Source of the DNA: Agromyces luteolus
GTDB lineage: Bacteria > Actinomycetota > Actinomycetes > Actinomycetales > Microbacteriaceae
DNA length: 64,000 nt
Assembly: GCF_009729855.1 (NCBI RefSeq)
Contig: NZ_WODA01000025.1
Location: 558,001-622,000, forward strand
Direction: 5' to 3'
The position numbers and the translations under genes were made by a program. Shown here one piece after another: positions 10,034 to 18,157 of the stretch. Every line of letters begins with the position of its first letter. Positions within the stretch are counted from its first letter, which is position 1. The notes beneath the pieces were generated by a model. It had not been told where the DNA came from, ran no database searches, and was given only the letters and a program-made list of their open reading frames with translations.

Positions 10034-12280
10034 TCAGGCGCCCGCGGGTGCGAGGCGCGGTGCGGTGCGGATGCCTCGGCGCCGCGCGACCACGATCGCC
10101 GTGCCCGCGACTCCGAGCACCCCGAACAGCACCAGCGCGCCCGCTGCGGCCCAGACCCCGGAGCCGCCGGCCCCGGAGACGATGAGCTGCATGCCCTGCA
10201 CCGCCCAGGTCAGCGGCAGGAACGGGCTGATCGCCTGGTACGGCCCGCTCACGATCTCGAGCGGGTAGACCCCGCCGGATGCCGCGAGCTGGAGCACCAC
10301 GAGCACGAGCGAGACGACCGTCCCGATCCGGCCGAGCCACGCGCTGAGGAACGCGTGGAGCGCCGTGAACACGACCGCGAGGAGCGCGGAGAACGCCAGC
10401 GTCTGCGGAAGCAGGGACCAGTCGACGCCGAGCACGGTGTGCATGAGCAGCACGACTGCGGCCGCCTGCGCGAGCCCGAGGAGCGAGCCGCGGTAGAGCG
10501 TGCGCGCGACGAGCCGGCCGGTGGGCGCGGTCGTCTCGAGCGCCTCGCGGCGGAGCGGGCGGAACACGAGGAACGTCGTCATCGCGCCGAGCCACAGCCC
10601 GATCGGGCCGATGAGCATGGCGACGACCTCGCCGAACGTCGAGATCTCGTTCGCGCGGGTCGCCTCGGTGACGACGGGCTCGGCGACGACGCCCGCCGTC
10701 TCCTCGGGGTCGAGCCCGTCGAGCGACGACGTTCCCTCCGCGCCCTGGGCGAGGCCGTCGGCGAGCTCTCCCGTGCCGTCGGCGAGCTGGGCCGCTCCGT
10801 CGGCGGATGCCGCGGCGCCGTCGCTCAGCTGGGTGAGGCCGCTCGCGATACCGCTCACGCCGGATGCGAGCCCGTCGGCGCCGTCCCGCAGCGCGGGCGA
10901 GCCGGCCGCGGCCTGCGACGCGCCGCCGGAGAGCTGCGAGATGCCGGACTGCAGGCCGTCGATGCCCGACCCCGTGCCCGAGACGAGGGCCGCGCCTCCC
11001 GCGGCGAGCTCGTCGAACCCGGTCGCGGTGCCCGCGCGGAGCGCGTCGCCGCCGGCCACGAGCTTCGAGAACCCGGTGGCCGTTCCCGTGCGGAGTTCCT
11101 CGCCGCCGGACGCGAGCCCGGCGAACGTGGCATCCGTGCCCGCGACGACGTCGCGACCCCCGTCGGCCGCGGCCTCGACGTTTGCTGCGTACTCCGCCAC
11201 GGCGGCCTGAGCCAGCGCGCCGGTCGGGTCCGCCGCGAGGAGGGCGGGGATCGACTCGGCGAGCTGGTCGCCGCCGTCGGCGAGCAGGTCGAGCCGGTCG
11301 ACGTACTGCGCCGTGCCCGCGGAGAGCTGTGCGCCGGCGCCGGCGACGCCGTCGAGGTACGCGGCGATGCCGTCGTCCACGCCGGTTCCGGCTGCCTTCA
11401 CCCCGGCGACGTACTGCGCGATGCCGTCGTCGATCCCCGCGCCCGCTTGCGCGACGCCTCCGACGTACTGCGCGACGCCCGAGGTGATACCGTCCAGGCC
11501 GCCGGCCTCGGCGTCGAGCGTGCCGAGCCCGCCCGCGAGCTGCTCGACGCCCGAGGTGTACTGGCCGACGCCCGACGCGTACGCGGCGGCGCCGTCGGCC
11601 GCCTCGGCGGTGCCGTCGGCCGCCGAGCCGATGCCGCCCGCGAGCTGGTCGAGCCCGGTCGCGAGCGAGTCGGCGCCGTCGGCGAGCTGCCCCGCGCCAT
11701 CCGCCGCATCGCCGAGCGAGCCGCCGACCTGGACGAGGTTGCCGTAGAGCCCCTCGAGGTACTGGGTCGTGAGCTCGTGCCCGAACGTGGTCGCGATCGC
11801 GTCGCCGACGGCCGACCCGATGGTGCCGGCGAGGTAGCTGTGCGCGTCGTCGGTGCGGATGTCGAGGGCCGCCGTCGTCGGCGCGTCGCCCGCGAGCGAG
11901 GTGACCGACGCCGAGAAGTCGGCCGGGATCGTGAGCACCGCGTACGCCTCGCCGTCGGCGAGCTTGTCGGCGGCCTCCTCGTCGTTCGAGATCGTCCAGT
12001 CGAACCCGGTGTCGCCGTCGCCCGTGAGCTCGGTCACGAGCAGCCGGCCCGCCAGCACGGCCTGCTCCTCGCCGTCGGGCGTGGTCGTCGTGACCATCTC
12101 GTCGTTGTTGACCACGATCGCGGGGATCGCGTCCATGCGCTCGTCGGCGCCGCCGACCGCGCCGGCGACGAGGCCGGCGACGGCGAGCGGAACGGCGATC
12201 ACGGCCGCGAGGAGCGCGGCGCGGCGGCCTCTGCGGCGGGCCGCGGGCGCGGCCTGGGCGGGGGCGTCGGTGCGGGTCAT
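10034..12280 (-). CDS. YhgE/Pip-type membrane protein (ABC-2-like)
   Basis: 748 residues. A single N-terminal helix (LLAAVIAVPLAVAGLVAGAV, ~20-40) precedes a large extracytoplasmic domain. Its first part is YhgE-like (IPAIVVNNDEMV, TNPADF-like TIPADFSASV); its centre is a long run of Gly/Ala-rich heptads of the LADGxxxLAxG type, probably a coiled or stalk region. Five or so helices follow at the C-terminus (FRPLRREALETTAPTGRLVARTLYRG and after), as in ABC-2 permeases. The family includes phage-infection protein and EsaA-like secretion proteins. The ATG overlaps the MMPL stop (ATGA), so it is co-translated with MMPL; probably part of an envelope export system. Confidence 0.85.
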   Translation of the reverse strand: MTRTDAPAQAAPAARRRGRRAALLAAVIAVPLAVAGLVAGAVGGADERMDAIPAIVVNNDEMVTTTTPDGEEQAVLAGRLLVTELTGDGDTGFDWTISNDEEAADKLADGEAYAVLTIPADFSASVTSLAGDAPTTAALDIRTDDAHSYLAGTIGSAVGDAIATTFGHELTTQYLEGLYGNLVQVGGSLGDAADGAGQLADGADSLATGLDQLAGGIGSAADGTAEAADGAAAYASGVGQYTSGVEQLAGGLGTLDAEAGGLDGITSGVAQYVGGVAQAGAGIDDGIAQYVAGVKAAGTGVDDGIAAYLDGVAGAGAQLSAGTAQYVDRLDLLADGGDQLAESIPALLAADPTGALAQAAVAEYAANVEAAADGGRDVVAGTDATFAGLASGGEELRTGTATGFSKLVAGGDALRAGTATGFDELAAGGAALVSGTGSGIDGLQSGISQLSGGASQAAAGSPALRDGADGLASGVSGIASGLTQLSDGAAASADGAAQLADGTGELADGLAQGAEGTSSLDGLDPEETAGVVAEPVVTEATRANEISTFGEVVAMLIGPIGLWLGAMTTFLVFRPLRREALETTAPTGRLVARTLYRGSLLGLAQAAAVVLLMHTVLGVDWSLLPQTLAFSALLAVVFTALHAFLSAWLGRIGTVVSLVLVVLQLAASGGVYPLEIVSGPYQAISPFLPLTWAVQGMQLIVSGAGGSGVWAAAGALVLFGVLGVAGTAIVVARRRGIRTAPRLAPAGA

Positions 12281-15171
12281 CGGAGTGCCTCCATCGGGCG
12301 GGTGGCGAGGTCGATCGAGCGGATGCCGCGGGGCGCGAGCGCCGCGCCGGCGGCGTCGAGGTCGGCGTCGGGGTCGGCGGTCGCGATGAGCACGACGCCT
12401 GGGGGAACGATGCGGTCGAGGGCCGTCCACGCGGCGGCCGACCCGGAGAGGCCGTCGAAGTCGACGACGATCGCCCGGGGGTGCTCGGCGAGTGCCGCCG
12501 ACACCGTCACCAGCAGGCGGTCGAGCGCGTCGAGGGATGCGATCGGGGTGTCCGGATCGATCGTGCGCGACCGGCGCGAGATCTCGTCGTCGGGCGCGAC
12601 ACGCGCGTCCGCGACGCGCCGGAGCGCGGCCTCCACGGCCGATCGGGTCGAGTCGAGGCGGTACCACGCGCGGGTCGCGTCGGCACGCGCGGCGATGAGT
12701 TCGCCCGCGCTGCCCGCGGCCGCGGCATCCGCTGCCCCGTCGGCGATCGCGACGCGACGCATGACCGTGCCGGCGTCGACCGGGAGCGGAGCGCCGAGGA
12801 CCGCGAGTCGGCCGCCCGCCGGGAGGACGCGGCCGGCGAGCGTCGCGGCGACGATTCGGCGCTCGGCGGGCTCGCCGAGGACGACGAGGACGCCGCCGCG
12901 CGGCACGCTCACCGAGATCGGCCCGATCGCCGCCGCCCGGTCGCCGACGAGCAGGCCGTCGGCGAGCACGTCCGCGTTCCGCGCGGCCGCCCACTCCGAC
13001 TCGGCCAGGTGGTGCCGCAGGCCCTCGCCCTCGATGTCGACGTCGGGGAGGATGCGGCCGAGCCACCTCGGCAGCCACCACGCGCCGCGGCCGGCCAGGG
13101 CCATCGCGGCGGGCACCAGCGTCATCCGCACCAGGAACGCGTCGAAGGCGACGCCCACGGCGAGCGCGAACGCGATGCCCTTGATCACCCCCGTGCCCTC
13201 GGGCACGAAGGCGAAGAAGACGAAGAACATGATGAGCGCGGCGGCCGTCACGACGCGTGCGGCGTGCTGGAAGCCGTGCACGATCGAGGTGCGCGGGTCG
13301 CGGGTCTTCACGAACTCCTCGCGCATGCCGGAGACGAGGAACACCTCGTAGTCCATGGCGAGGCCGAAGAGCACGGCCATCAGCAGGATCGGCAGGAAGC
13401 TCAGGATGGGCCCGGGCTCGACGTGCATGAGGTCGGCGAGCCATCCCCACTGGAACACGGCGACCGTGAGGCCGATCGCGCCGAAGGCCGAGAGGAGGAA
13501 GCCGAGCGCGGCCTTGACCGGCACGAAGAGCGATCGGAAGACGACGAGCAGCAGGATCACCGAGAGGCCGACGACGATGAGCGCGAACGGCACGAGCGCG
13601 TCGTTGAGCCGCTGCGAGATGTCGATCGAGACGGCCGTGTAGCCGGTCACCGCGATCGGGGTGCCGAACTCGTCGACGATGTCGTCCTCGAGGGCGCGGA
13701 TGTCCTGCACGACCTGCTTGGTCTCGGGGTCGGTCGGCGCCGACTCGGGGATCACCTGGATGATCGCGGTGTCGACGGTCTCGTTCGGCAGGCCGTCGCC
13801 GACGTAGGCGACGCCGTCGACCTCGGCGAGCCGGGCGCCGATCGCGTCGAGGTCGTCGAAGATGTCGGTCGTCTGCGTGATGTCGACCGTGACGATGAGC
13901 GGGCCGTTGTAGCCGGGACCGAAGCCCTCCTCGATCATGTCGTACGCCTCGCGCTGGCTCGTGCCCTCCTCGCCCTGGCCGCCGGGCAGGTTGAGGTCGA
14001 GACTCGCCGCGGGGACGGCCGCGGCGCCGAGGAGACCGACGACGAGGAGCACGAACACCACGGGGGCCTTCAGCACGGTGTCGACCCAGCGGCGGCCCAT
14101 GGTGCGCTTGCCGGAGTCGTCGGAGGCGACCGCGCGGCGGTGCGCGCGGCTGCCCTCCTTCGGAGCGAGGCGGCCCTTCGCGAGGCCGAGCAGCGCGGGG
14201 AGGAGCGTCGTCGCGCCGAACACGGCGACGAGCACCGCGAAGGCGGCGGCGACGCCCATCACGCTGAGGAACGGGATGCCGACGACGAGCAGGCCGAGGA
14301 GCGCGATGATCACCGTGAGGCCGGCGAACACGACCGCGCCGCCCGCCGTCGCGACCGCCTCGGCCGCGCTCTCCTCGGTATCCATGCCGCGCGCGAGCTG
14401 GGTCCGGTGTCGGGACAGGATGAACAGCGCGTAGTCGATGCCGACCGCGAGGCCGATCATGACCGCGAGCATCGGCGCCGTGCTCGAGATGGTCGCGAAC
14501 GCCGCGACGAGCGAGATGCCGCCGAAGGCGGTGCCGACGCCGACGAGCGCGGTGAGCAGCGGCATCCCGGCGGACAGCAGCGAGCCGAACGTGATGAGCA
14601 GCACGACGCCCGCGAAGATCACGCCGAACGCCTCGGTGATCGTGAGGCCGAAGGTCGTCTCCTGGAAGACCTCGCCGCCGAACGCGACCTCGAGGCCCGC
14701 GTCGCGGCCGGTCTCGCCGGTGGCCGTCACGGCGTCGATCTGGTCCTGCGTGACATCCGTGACCTGGCCGTCGAACTGCACCTGGATGTAGGCCGTGCGC
14801 GCGTCGTCGGAGACCTGGTCGCCGGCGTACTCGTCGAACGGCCCGAGCACGCTCGCGACGCCGTCGACGTCCTCGAGCTCGGACTCCGTCTCCTCGATGG
14901 CGTCGCGGTACGGGGCGTTCTCGACCGAGTCGCCGTCGGGCACCTCGACGACGGCCTTCGCCGACGCGCCGGCGGTCTGGGGGAAGACGGCCGCGAGCTG
15001 GTCGATCGCGTCCTGGGACTCGGTGCCGGGGATCGCGTACGACTCCTGGAGCTGGCCGCCGAGGCCGATGCCGGCGCCGACGAGGCCGCCGAGGGCGATC
15101 ACCCAGGCGACGATGACGACCCAGGCGCGGCGGTAGGCGAAGCGTCCGATGCGGTGGAGGAGGAGGGCCAC
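12277..15171 (-). CDS. MMPL/RND-family exporter with C-terminal NBD-like domain
   Basis: 964 residues. Residues 1-~724 form an MMPL transporter: an N-terminal helix, an extracytoplasmic domain, a helix bundle with VGIDYALFILSRHR, then a second half with GLAMDYEVFLVSGMREE. The GxDY and AMDYE motifs are typical of the proton relay. The last ~240 residues (coding 12280-12999) are unusual. They run like an ABC ATPase (RGGVLVVLGEPAERRIVAAT, then AEHPRAIVVDFDGLSG) but the Walker A lysine and GKS/T are missing. Such a domain is not part of the standard family. The gene starts at GTG, 9 bp after tetR, and overlaps yhgE by 4 bp. Substrate unknown; lipids or drugs are typical. Confidence 0.88.
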   Translation of the reverse strand: MALLLHRIGRFAYRRAWVVIVAWVIALGGLVGAGIGLGGQLQESYAIPGTESQDAIDQLAAVFPQTAGASAKAVVEVPDGDSVENAPYRDAIEETESELEDVDGVASVLGPFDEYAGDQVSDDARTAYIQVQFDGQVTDVTQDQIDAVTATGETGRDAGLEVAFGGEVFQETTFGLTITEAFGVIFAGVVLLITFGSLLSAGMPLLTALVGVGTAFGGISLVAAFATISSTAPMLAVMIGLAVGIDYALFILSRHRTQLARGMDTEESAAEAVATAGGAVVFAGLTVIIALLGLLVVGIPFLSVMGVAAAFAVLVAVFGATTLLPALLGLAKGRLAPKEGSRAHRRAVASDDSGKRTMGRRWVDTVLKAPVVFVLLVVGLLGAAAVPAASLDLNLPGGQGEEGTSQREAYDMIEEGFGPGYNGPLIVTVDITQTTDIFDDLDAIGARLAEVDGVAYVGDGLPNETVDTAIIQVIPESAPTDPETKQVVQDIRALEDDIVDEFGTPIAVTGYTAVSIDISQRLNDALVPFALIVVGLSVILLLVVFRSLFVPVKAALGFLLSAFGAIGLTVAVFQWGWLADLMHVEPGPILSFLPILLMAVLFGLAMDYEVFLVSGMREEFVKTRDPRTSIVHGFQHAARVVTAAALIMFFVFFAFVPEGTGVIKGIAFALAVGVAFDAFLVRMTLVPAAMALAGRGAWWLPRWLGRILPDVDIEGEGLRHHLAESEWAAARNADVLADGLLVGDRAAAIGPISVSVPRGGVLVVLGEPAERRIVAATLAGRVLPAGGRLAVLGAPLPVDAGTVMRRVAIADGAADAAAAGSAGELIAARADATRAWYRLDSTRSAVEAALRRVADARVAPDDEISRRSRTIDPDTPIASLDALDRLLVTVSAALAEHPRAIVVDFDGLSGSAAAWTALDRIVPPGVVLIATADPDADLDAAGAALAPRGIRSIDLATRPMEALR

Positions 15172-15180
15172 GGTTCTCTC

Positions 15181-15783
15181 TCAGTTGCTGGGGGTTCGAG
15201 CTGGGGTGAGGATGTCGGCGATGATGCGGCGGAGCGCGTCGCGCAGCTCGTCGTCGGTCGGGAGCGTCGACTCGTCGGCGAAGGTCCGACCTGCGGTGAG
15301 CAGGAACGCCGCGCCGCCGATCGCGATGCCGAAGCGGACCTGGTCGTCGACGCTCTCGCGCTCCTCGCAGACGGCGGCGGCGAGGCGGCGCACGGCCACG
15401 TTCGCCCGGTCGATGACGGGCAGGCCCGAGAGGCTCTGCCCCTGGGTGAGGAAGACGTGCACGGCCTCGCGGTGCTCGAGGAGCAGGTCGACGACCCGGT
15501 CGACGAGCTCGCGGCGCCGTGCATCGCTGCGACCGCCGCGGCCGGCGAGGAAGACCGCGAGCACGTCCTCGAAGCCCGCCACGGCGGGTTCGATCGCGGC
15601 TTCGAGCAGGGCCTCCTTCGAGGCGAAGTGGTAGAGCACGCTCGACTTGGCGTACCCGGCCTCGTCGGCGATGTGCTGCAGGGACGTGCCGGCGAAGCCG
15701 ACCGTCGCGAACTGCTCGAGTGCGGCGTGCTTCAACTCGTCGGCGGCGCGCACGCGCGACGTCGTTCTCGCATCGGTGGGCAT
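15181..15783 (-). CDS. TetR-family repressor of the MMPL-YhgE operon
   Basis: 200 residues. The N-terminal helix-turn-helix is clear (AALEQFATVGFAGTSLQHIA, then DEAGYAKSSVLYHFASKEAL). The C-terminal half is a helical ligand-binding domain. I place the start at the ATG at 15783 because a TAGCGT box ends 7 nt before it, giving a leaderless transcript. A longer reading up to 15822 would run through the operator and is unlikely. It heads the operon tetR-MMPL-yhgE and probably represses all three through the palindrome in its own promoter; the inducer is probably an exported compound. Confidence 0.92.
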   Translation of the reverse strand: MPTDARTTSRVRAADELKHAALEQFATVGFAGTSLQHIADEAGYAKSSVLYHFASKEALLEAAIEPAVAGFEDVLAVFLAGRGGRSDARRRELVDRVVDLLLEHREAVHVFLTQGQSLSGLPVIDRANVAVRRLAAAVCEERESVDDQVRFGIAIGGAAFLLTAGRTFADESTLPTDDELRDALRRIIADILTPARTPSN

Positions 15784-15790
15784 GCGATCG

Positions 15791-15835
15791 ACGCTAGTTG
15801 ACCGATCGGTCAGAGTCTGCACGATCGGTCAGACT
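15791..15835 (-). promoter_or_regulatory. tetR promoter with TetR operator
   Basis: Minus-strand -10 TAGCGT lies at 15796-15791. Just upstream, 15799-15812 is a perfect 14-bp palindrome TGACCGATCGGTCA. The 12-mer CGATCGGTCAGA is repeated 19 bp on (15803-15814 and 15822-15833), and AGTCTG/CAGACT (15814-15819 and 15830-15835) form another inverted pair. The sites cover the -10/-35 spacer, as expected for autorepression. Confidence 0.75.
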
Positions 15836-15910
15836 CGTGGTGATCTCACAGCCTGCGCGGCTCGCGTCAACCGGTCGCGCGAGCCGATCCGGACGCGATA
15901 GCGTTGCGGA

Positions 15911-16099
15911 ATGCGCAAGTACCTCTTCAGTGGAGCGGTCCTGAGTTCGCTGTTCGGCGCGGTCGGAGTCATCCGCGCGACGCAGGCGGGGCCACGCGAC
16001 TGGAGGCTCGTGCTCATGTGGGTCTCGTGGGCCGCCACGCTCGCCATCGCGATCGGCACGGTCGCCGACGAGCAGAAGCGCCGCGAGCTGGCCGAGTAG
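15911..16099 (+). CDS. Small two-helix membrane protein
   Basis: 62 residues: a hydrophobic N-terminal segment (YLFSGAVLSSLFGAVGVI), a short loop, a second helix (VLMWVSWAATLAIAIGTVA) and a charged tail EQKRRELAE. TAGCGT at 15899-15904 ends 6 nt before the ATG, consistent with leaderless expression. Divergent from tetR but without a shared operator half close to its start. No known family is recognised. Confidence 0.6.
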   Translation: MRKYLFSGAVLSSLFGAVGVIRATQAGPRDWRLVLMWVSWAATLAIAIGTVADEQKRRELAE

Positions 16100-16240
16100 C
16101 CTCGACCGACCCGCACCGTCCGCGTCCGACGGCTCGACGCCCCTGCGGCGTGTCCGAGCCCGGGGGGTCGCCGCGTGACGGACACTGGACGAAACGCCGT
16201 CCGACGTAGTCCGACACCCGTTCCGACCGAGAGGACACCG

Positions 16241-16684
16241 ATGTTCCGCCGCTGGCGCCGCGCACGGCTCGCCGCACAGGCCGCAGCCCACACCGCACCC
16301 GCGCCCTCTCCTCGCGCAACCGCCGCAGACCTCCGTGGCGAGCACATCTTCGAGCTCGTCAACGCCCGCCTGTCGCGGTTCATCGGCCCGGACGGCCAAT
16401 GGTCCCTCGTCCGCCGCTCGGCGGACGACTCCGACCGCATCTTCCAGGCGATGCTCACCCACCAGATCGCCGCCGAGGTCACCCGCGCGATCCTCGAGGA
16501 GCGCGAGCAGGTCGCCGTCGTCGTCCCCGCCGACGAGACGTCGCACGCGCTCAGCTGGACGCCCGCCCCGCTCGTGATGTGGGCCGACCCGGTCGAGGTC
16601 GACGAAGCGGATGCCGCGGAGCCGGCGGTCGACGCCGACAACGTCGCCGAACTCGCCGTCGAGGAGCCCGCGCGCGCTGCGTGA
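16241..16684 (+). CDS. Hypothetical protein
   Basis: 147 residues, unrecognised. The first 20 residues are Arg/Ala-rich (MFRRWRRARLAAQAAAHTAP), followed by a folded-looking core with HIFELVNARLSRFIGPDGQW and AEVTRAILEEREQVAVVV. The C-terminus is acidic (DEADAAEP to EEPARAA). No membrane segment. I chose the ATG at 16241 over an in-frame GTG at 16175 because AGAGGA lies 7 nt upstream. It is probably cytosolic; the core alternates hydrophobic and charged residues as in an alpha/beta fold. Confidence 0.6.
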   Translation: MFRRWRRARLAAQAAAHTAPAPSPRATAADLRGEHIFELVNARLSRFIGPDGQWSLVRRSADDSDRIFQAMLTHQIAAEVTRAILEEREQVAVVVPADETSHALSWTPAPLVMWADPVEVDEADAAEPAVDADNVAELAVEEPARAA

Positions 16685-16705
16685 CGTGATCGGTTCCGTC
16701 GTTCG

Positions 16706-16966
16706 ATGAGGTTCGTGGATTCGTTCGTCGACCGGGCCGAGCGCTACTCGCTCGGCGTCGAGCAGGACTCCGGCACCGCCTACCTCTCGATCCCCGTGTC
16801 GAGCAGCCTCACGGACTACGAGGAGTACTACGCGCTGAGCGATGAGGAGTACGCGTCCTTCGGAGCTGACCCGAACGCGGCGCGCGCCTTCGCGGAGGAA
16901 TGCCGACGGCGCGCGCACGATGACCGCCTGGTGCTGAAGCCGGGCTCGAATCGCGGTTCGACCTAG
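16706..16966 (+). CDS. Small acidic hypothetical protein
   Basis: 86 residues with a Tyr/Glu-rich middle (TDYEEYYALSDEEYASFG) and a basic tail. It begins 21 bp after the preceding gene and its stop overlaps the stop region of the convergent gene at 16963 by 4 bp. No family recognised; the ribosome site is weak, so the start is uncertain. Confidence 0.55.
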   Translation: MRFVDSFVDRAERYSLGVEQDSGTAYLSIPVSSSLTDYEEYYALSDEEYASFGADPNAARAFAEECRRRAHDDRLVLKPGSNRGST

Positions 16967-17190
16967 TCGTTCGGCGCGCTGTCGAGTCGTGCTTGCGCCT
17001 TCCGCTGCTCACGAACGGCCGCGATCGCGCTTATCGCGGCAAGTCCGAACGCCACGTATGCCACCCACTGCCGATTGCCGCCCCACGCGAGCAGGGCGAA
17101 GCCCGCGAGCGTGACGAGGATGGGTGCTGCCCACAGGATGACGACGAACAGTCTGTGTGCAGCGCGGGGTCCGAGGGGTCGTTGCAGCAT
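16963..17190 (-). CDS. Small two-helix membrane protein
   Basis: 75 residues with two hydrophobic helices (LFVVILWAAPILVTLAGFAL and WVAYVAFGLAAISAIAAV) and a basic tail VREQRKAQARLD. The ATG at 17190 is preceded by GATACT 6 nt away, suggesting a leaderless start; an ATG at 17208 is the alternative. Its shape and charged C-terminus resemble the small protein at 15911, though no clear sequence identity is seen. Confidence 0.55.
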   Translation of the reverse strand: MLQRPLGPRAAHRLFVVILWAAPILVTLAGFALLAWGGNRQWVAYVAFGLAAISAIAAVREQRKAQARLDSAPND

Positions 17191-17515
17191 GAGCCAAGTA
17201 TCGAGCAAGCCGTGCGCGTGATCGGATACCTACAGGTCTCGCTCCTCGGGCAGGAGTAGTGGTGCGCGGAGTGTCGTCAGCTTTGGTGGGTGCAACGGGG
17301 TTTCGCACTCGCCAATGGTGACGACAACCTGGAATGACGACCGCGAGCCGATAGTCGGTCGATGCAACTCGCAGGCCCGCGCCCGACGGCGACCTCGGCG
17401 CTCCAAAATCGGTCGGCGTTTCTTGTACGGCCACCTCGCGCGGCGCCTCCCCCGCGGTTCGTAGCGTGAACGACACGGGCATCCCCGCCCCCTCACGCCG
17501 ACCGATGGGAACCGC
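17191..17515. other. 325-bp region upstream of bioY without a gene
   Basis: I find no convincing gene. G+C is lower than the surroundings. Near the bioY end, TAGCGT (17462-17467) could be the -10 of the biotin operon. It is flanked by GTTC (17457-17460) and GAAC (17468-17471), a short dyad that might bind a regulator. It is not a recognisable BirA or BioQ site. Confidence 0.4.
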
Positions 17516-18157
17516 ATGACCGCCGCACCCAGCCCCGTCGCCGCGCCGGAACGGCGCCGCGTCCGCACCTCCGCCCGCGACCTCGCGCAGATCGCCGTCT
17601 TCGCCGCGCTCATCGCCGCGCTCGGCCTGCCCGGCGCCCTGTACCTCGGCGGCACCGCGGTGCCGATCACGTTCCAGACGCTCGGCGTCATGCTCGCCGG
17701 CGCGATCCTCGGCGCGCGCAAGGGCGCGCTCAGCGTGCTCCTGCTGCTCGTGCTCGTCGCGGCGGGCCTGCCGCTGCTGTCGGGCGGACGGGGCGGCCTC
17801 GGCGTCTTCGTCGGCCCCTCGGTCGGCTACCTGATCGGCTGGATCTTCGGCGCGCTCGTGATCGGCTGGCTCACCGCCCGCCTGCTTCCCCGCTACCGCA
17901 TCCTGCCCGCGCTTGGCGCGACCGCACTCGGCGGCATCGTCGTGATCTACCTCGTCGGCGTGCCGGTCTTCGCCGCGATCACCGGCACCCCGCTGGGCGT
18001 CGCGATCGCGGGCTCCGCGATCTTCCTGCCCGGCGACATCCTGAAGGTCGTCGTGACCGTGCTCGTCGCCAAGGGCGTGCACCGCGCCTGGCCGGGGCTC
18101 ATCGAGCCGCGCCCGTGGCCGTGGAAGCGCGCCGCCTCGGAGGCCGCCGCCACGTGA
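17516..18157 (+). CDS. bioY: Biotin transporter substrate-binding S component
   Basis: 213 residues, about six helices, the ECF S-component that captures biotin at the membrane. Family signatures are visible: LGLPGALYLGGTAVPITFQT, then LGVMLAGAILGARKGALSVL, SGGRGGLGVFVGPSVGYLIG and a final LPGDILKVVVTVLVAKGVH. The N-terminal 20 residues are cytosolic and Arg-rich. It heads a five-gene operon that also carries the energy-coupling ATPase (bioM) and T component (bioN), so the transporter is a complete BioMNY system. Its TGA overlaps the GTG of the next gene. Confidence 0.95.
   Translation: MTAAPSPVAAPERRRVRTSARDLAQIAVFAALIAALGLPGALYLGGTAVPITFQTLGVMLAGAILGARKGALSVLLLLVLVAAGLPLLSGGRGGLGVFVGPSVGYLIGWIFGALVIGWLTARLLPRYRILPALGATALGGIVVIYLVGVPVFAAITGTPLGVAIAGSAIFLPGDILKVVVTVLVAKGVHRAWPGLIEPRPWPWKRAASEAAAT

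Noticed and set aside
6711..10268. 1185-codon plus-strand frame
   Set aside because: Antisense to otsAB; no family motif, and the real isomerase gene lies in it in another frame.
17457..17471. BirA or BioQ operator upstream of bioY
   Set aside because: Only 4-bp arms GTTC/GAAC; does not match known biotin regulator sites.
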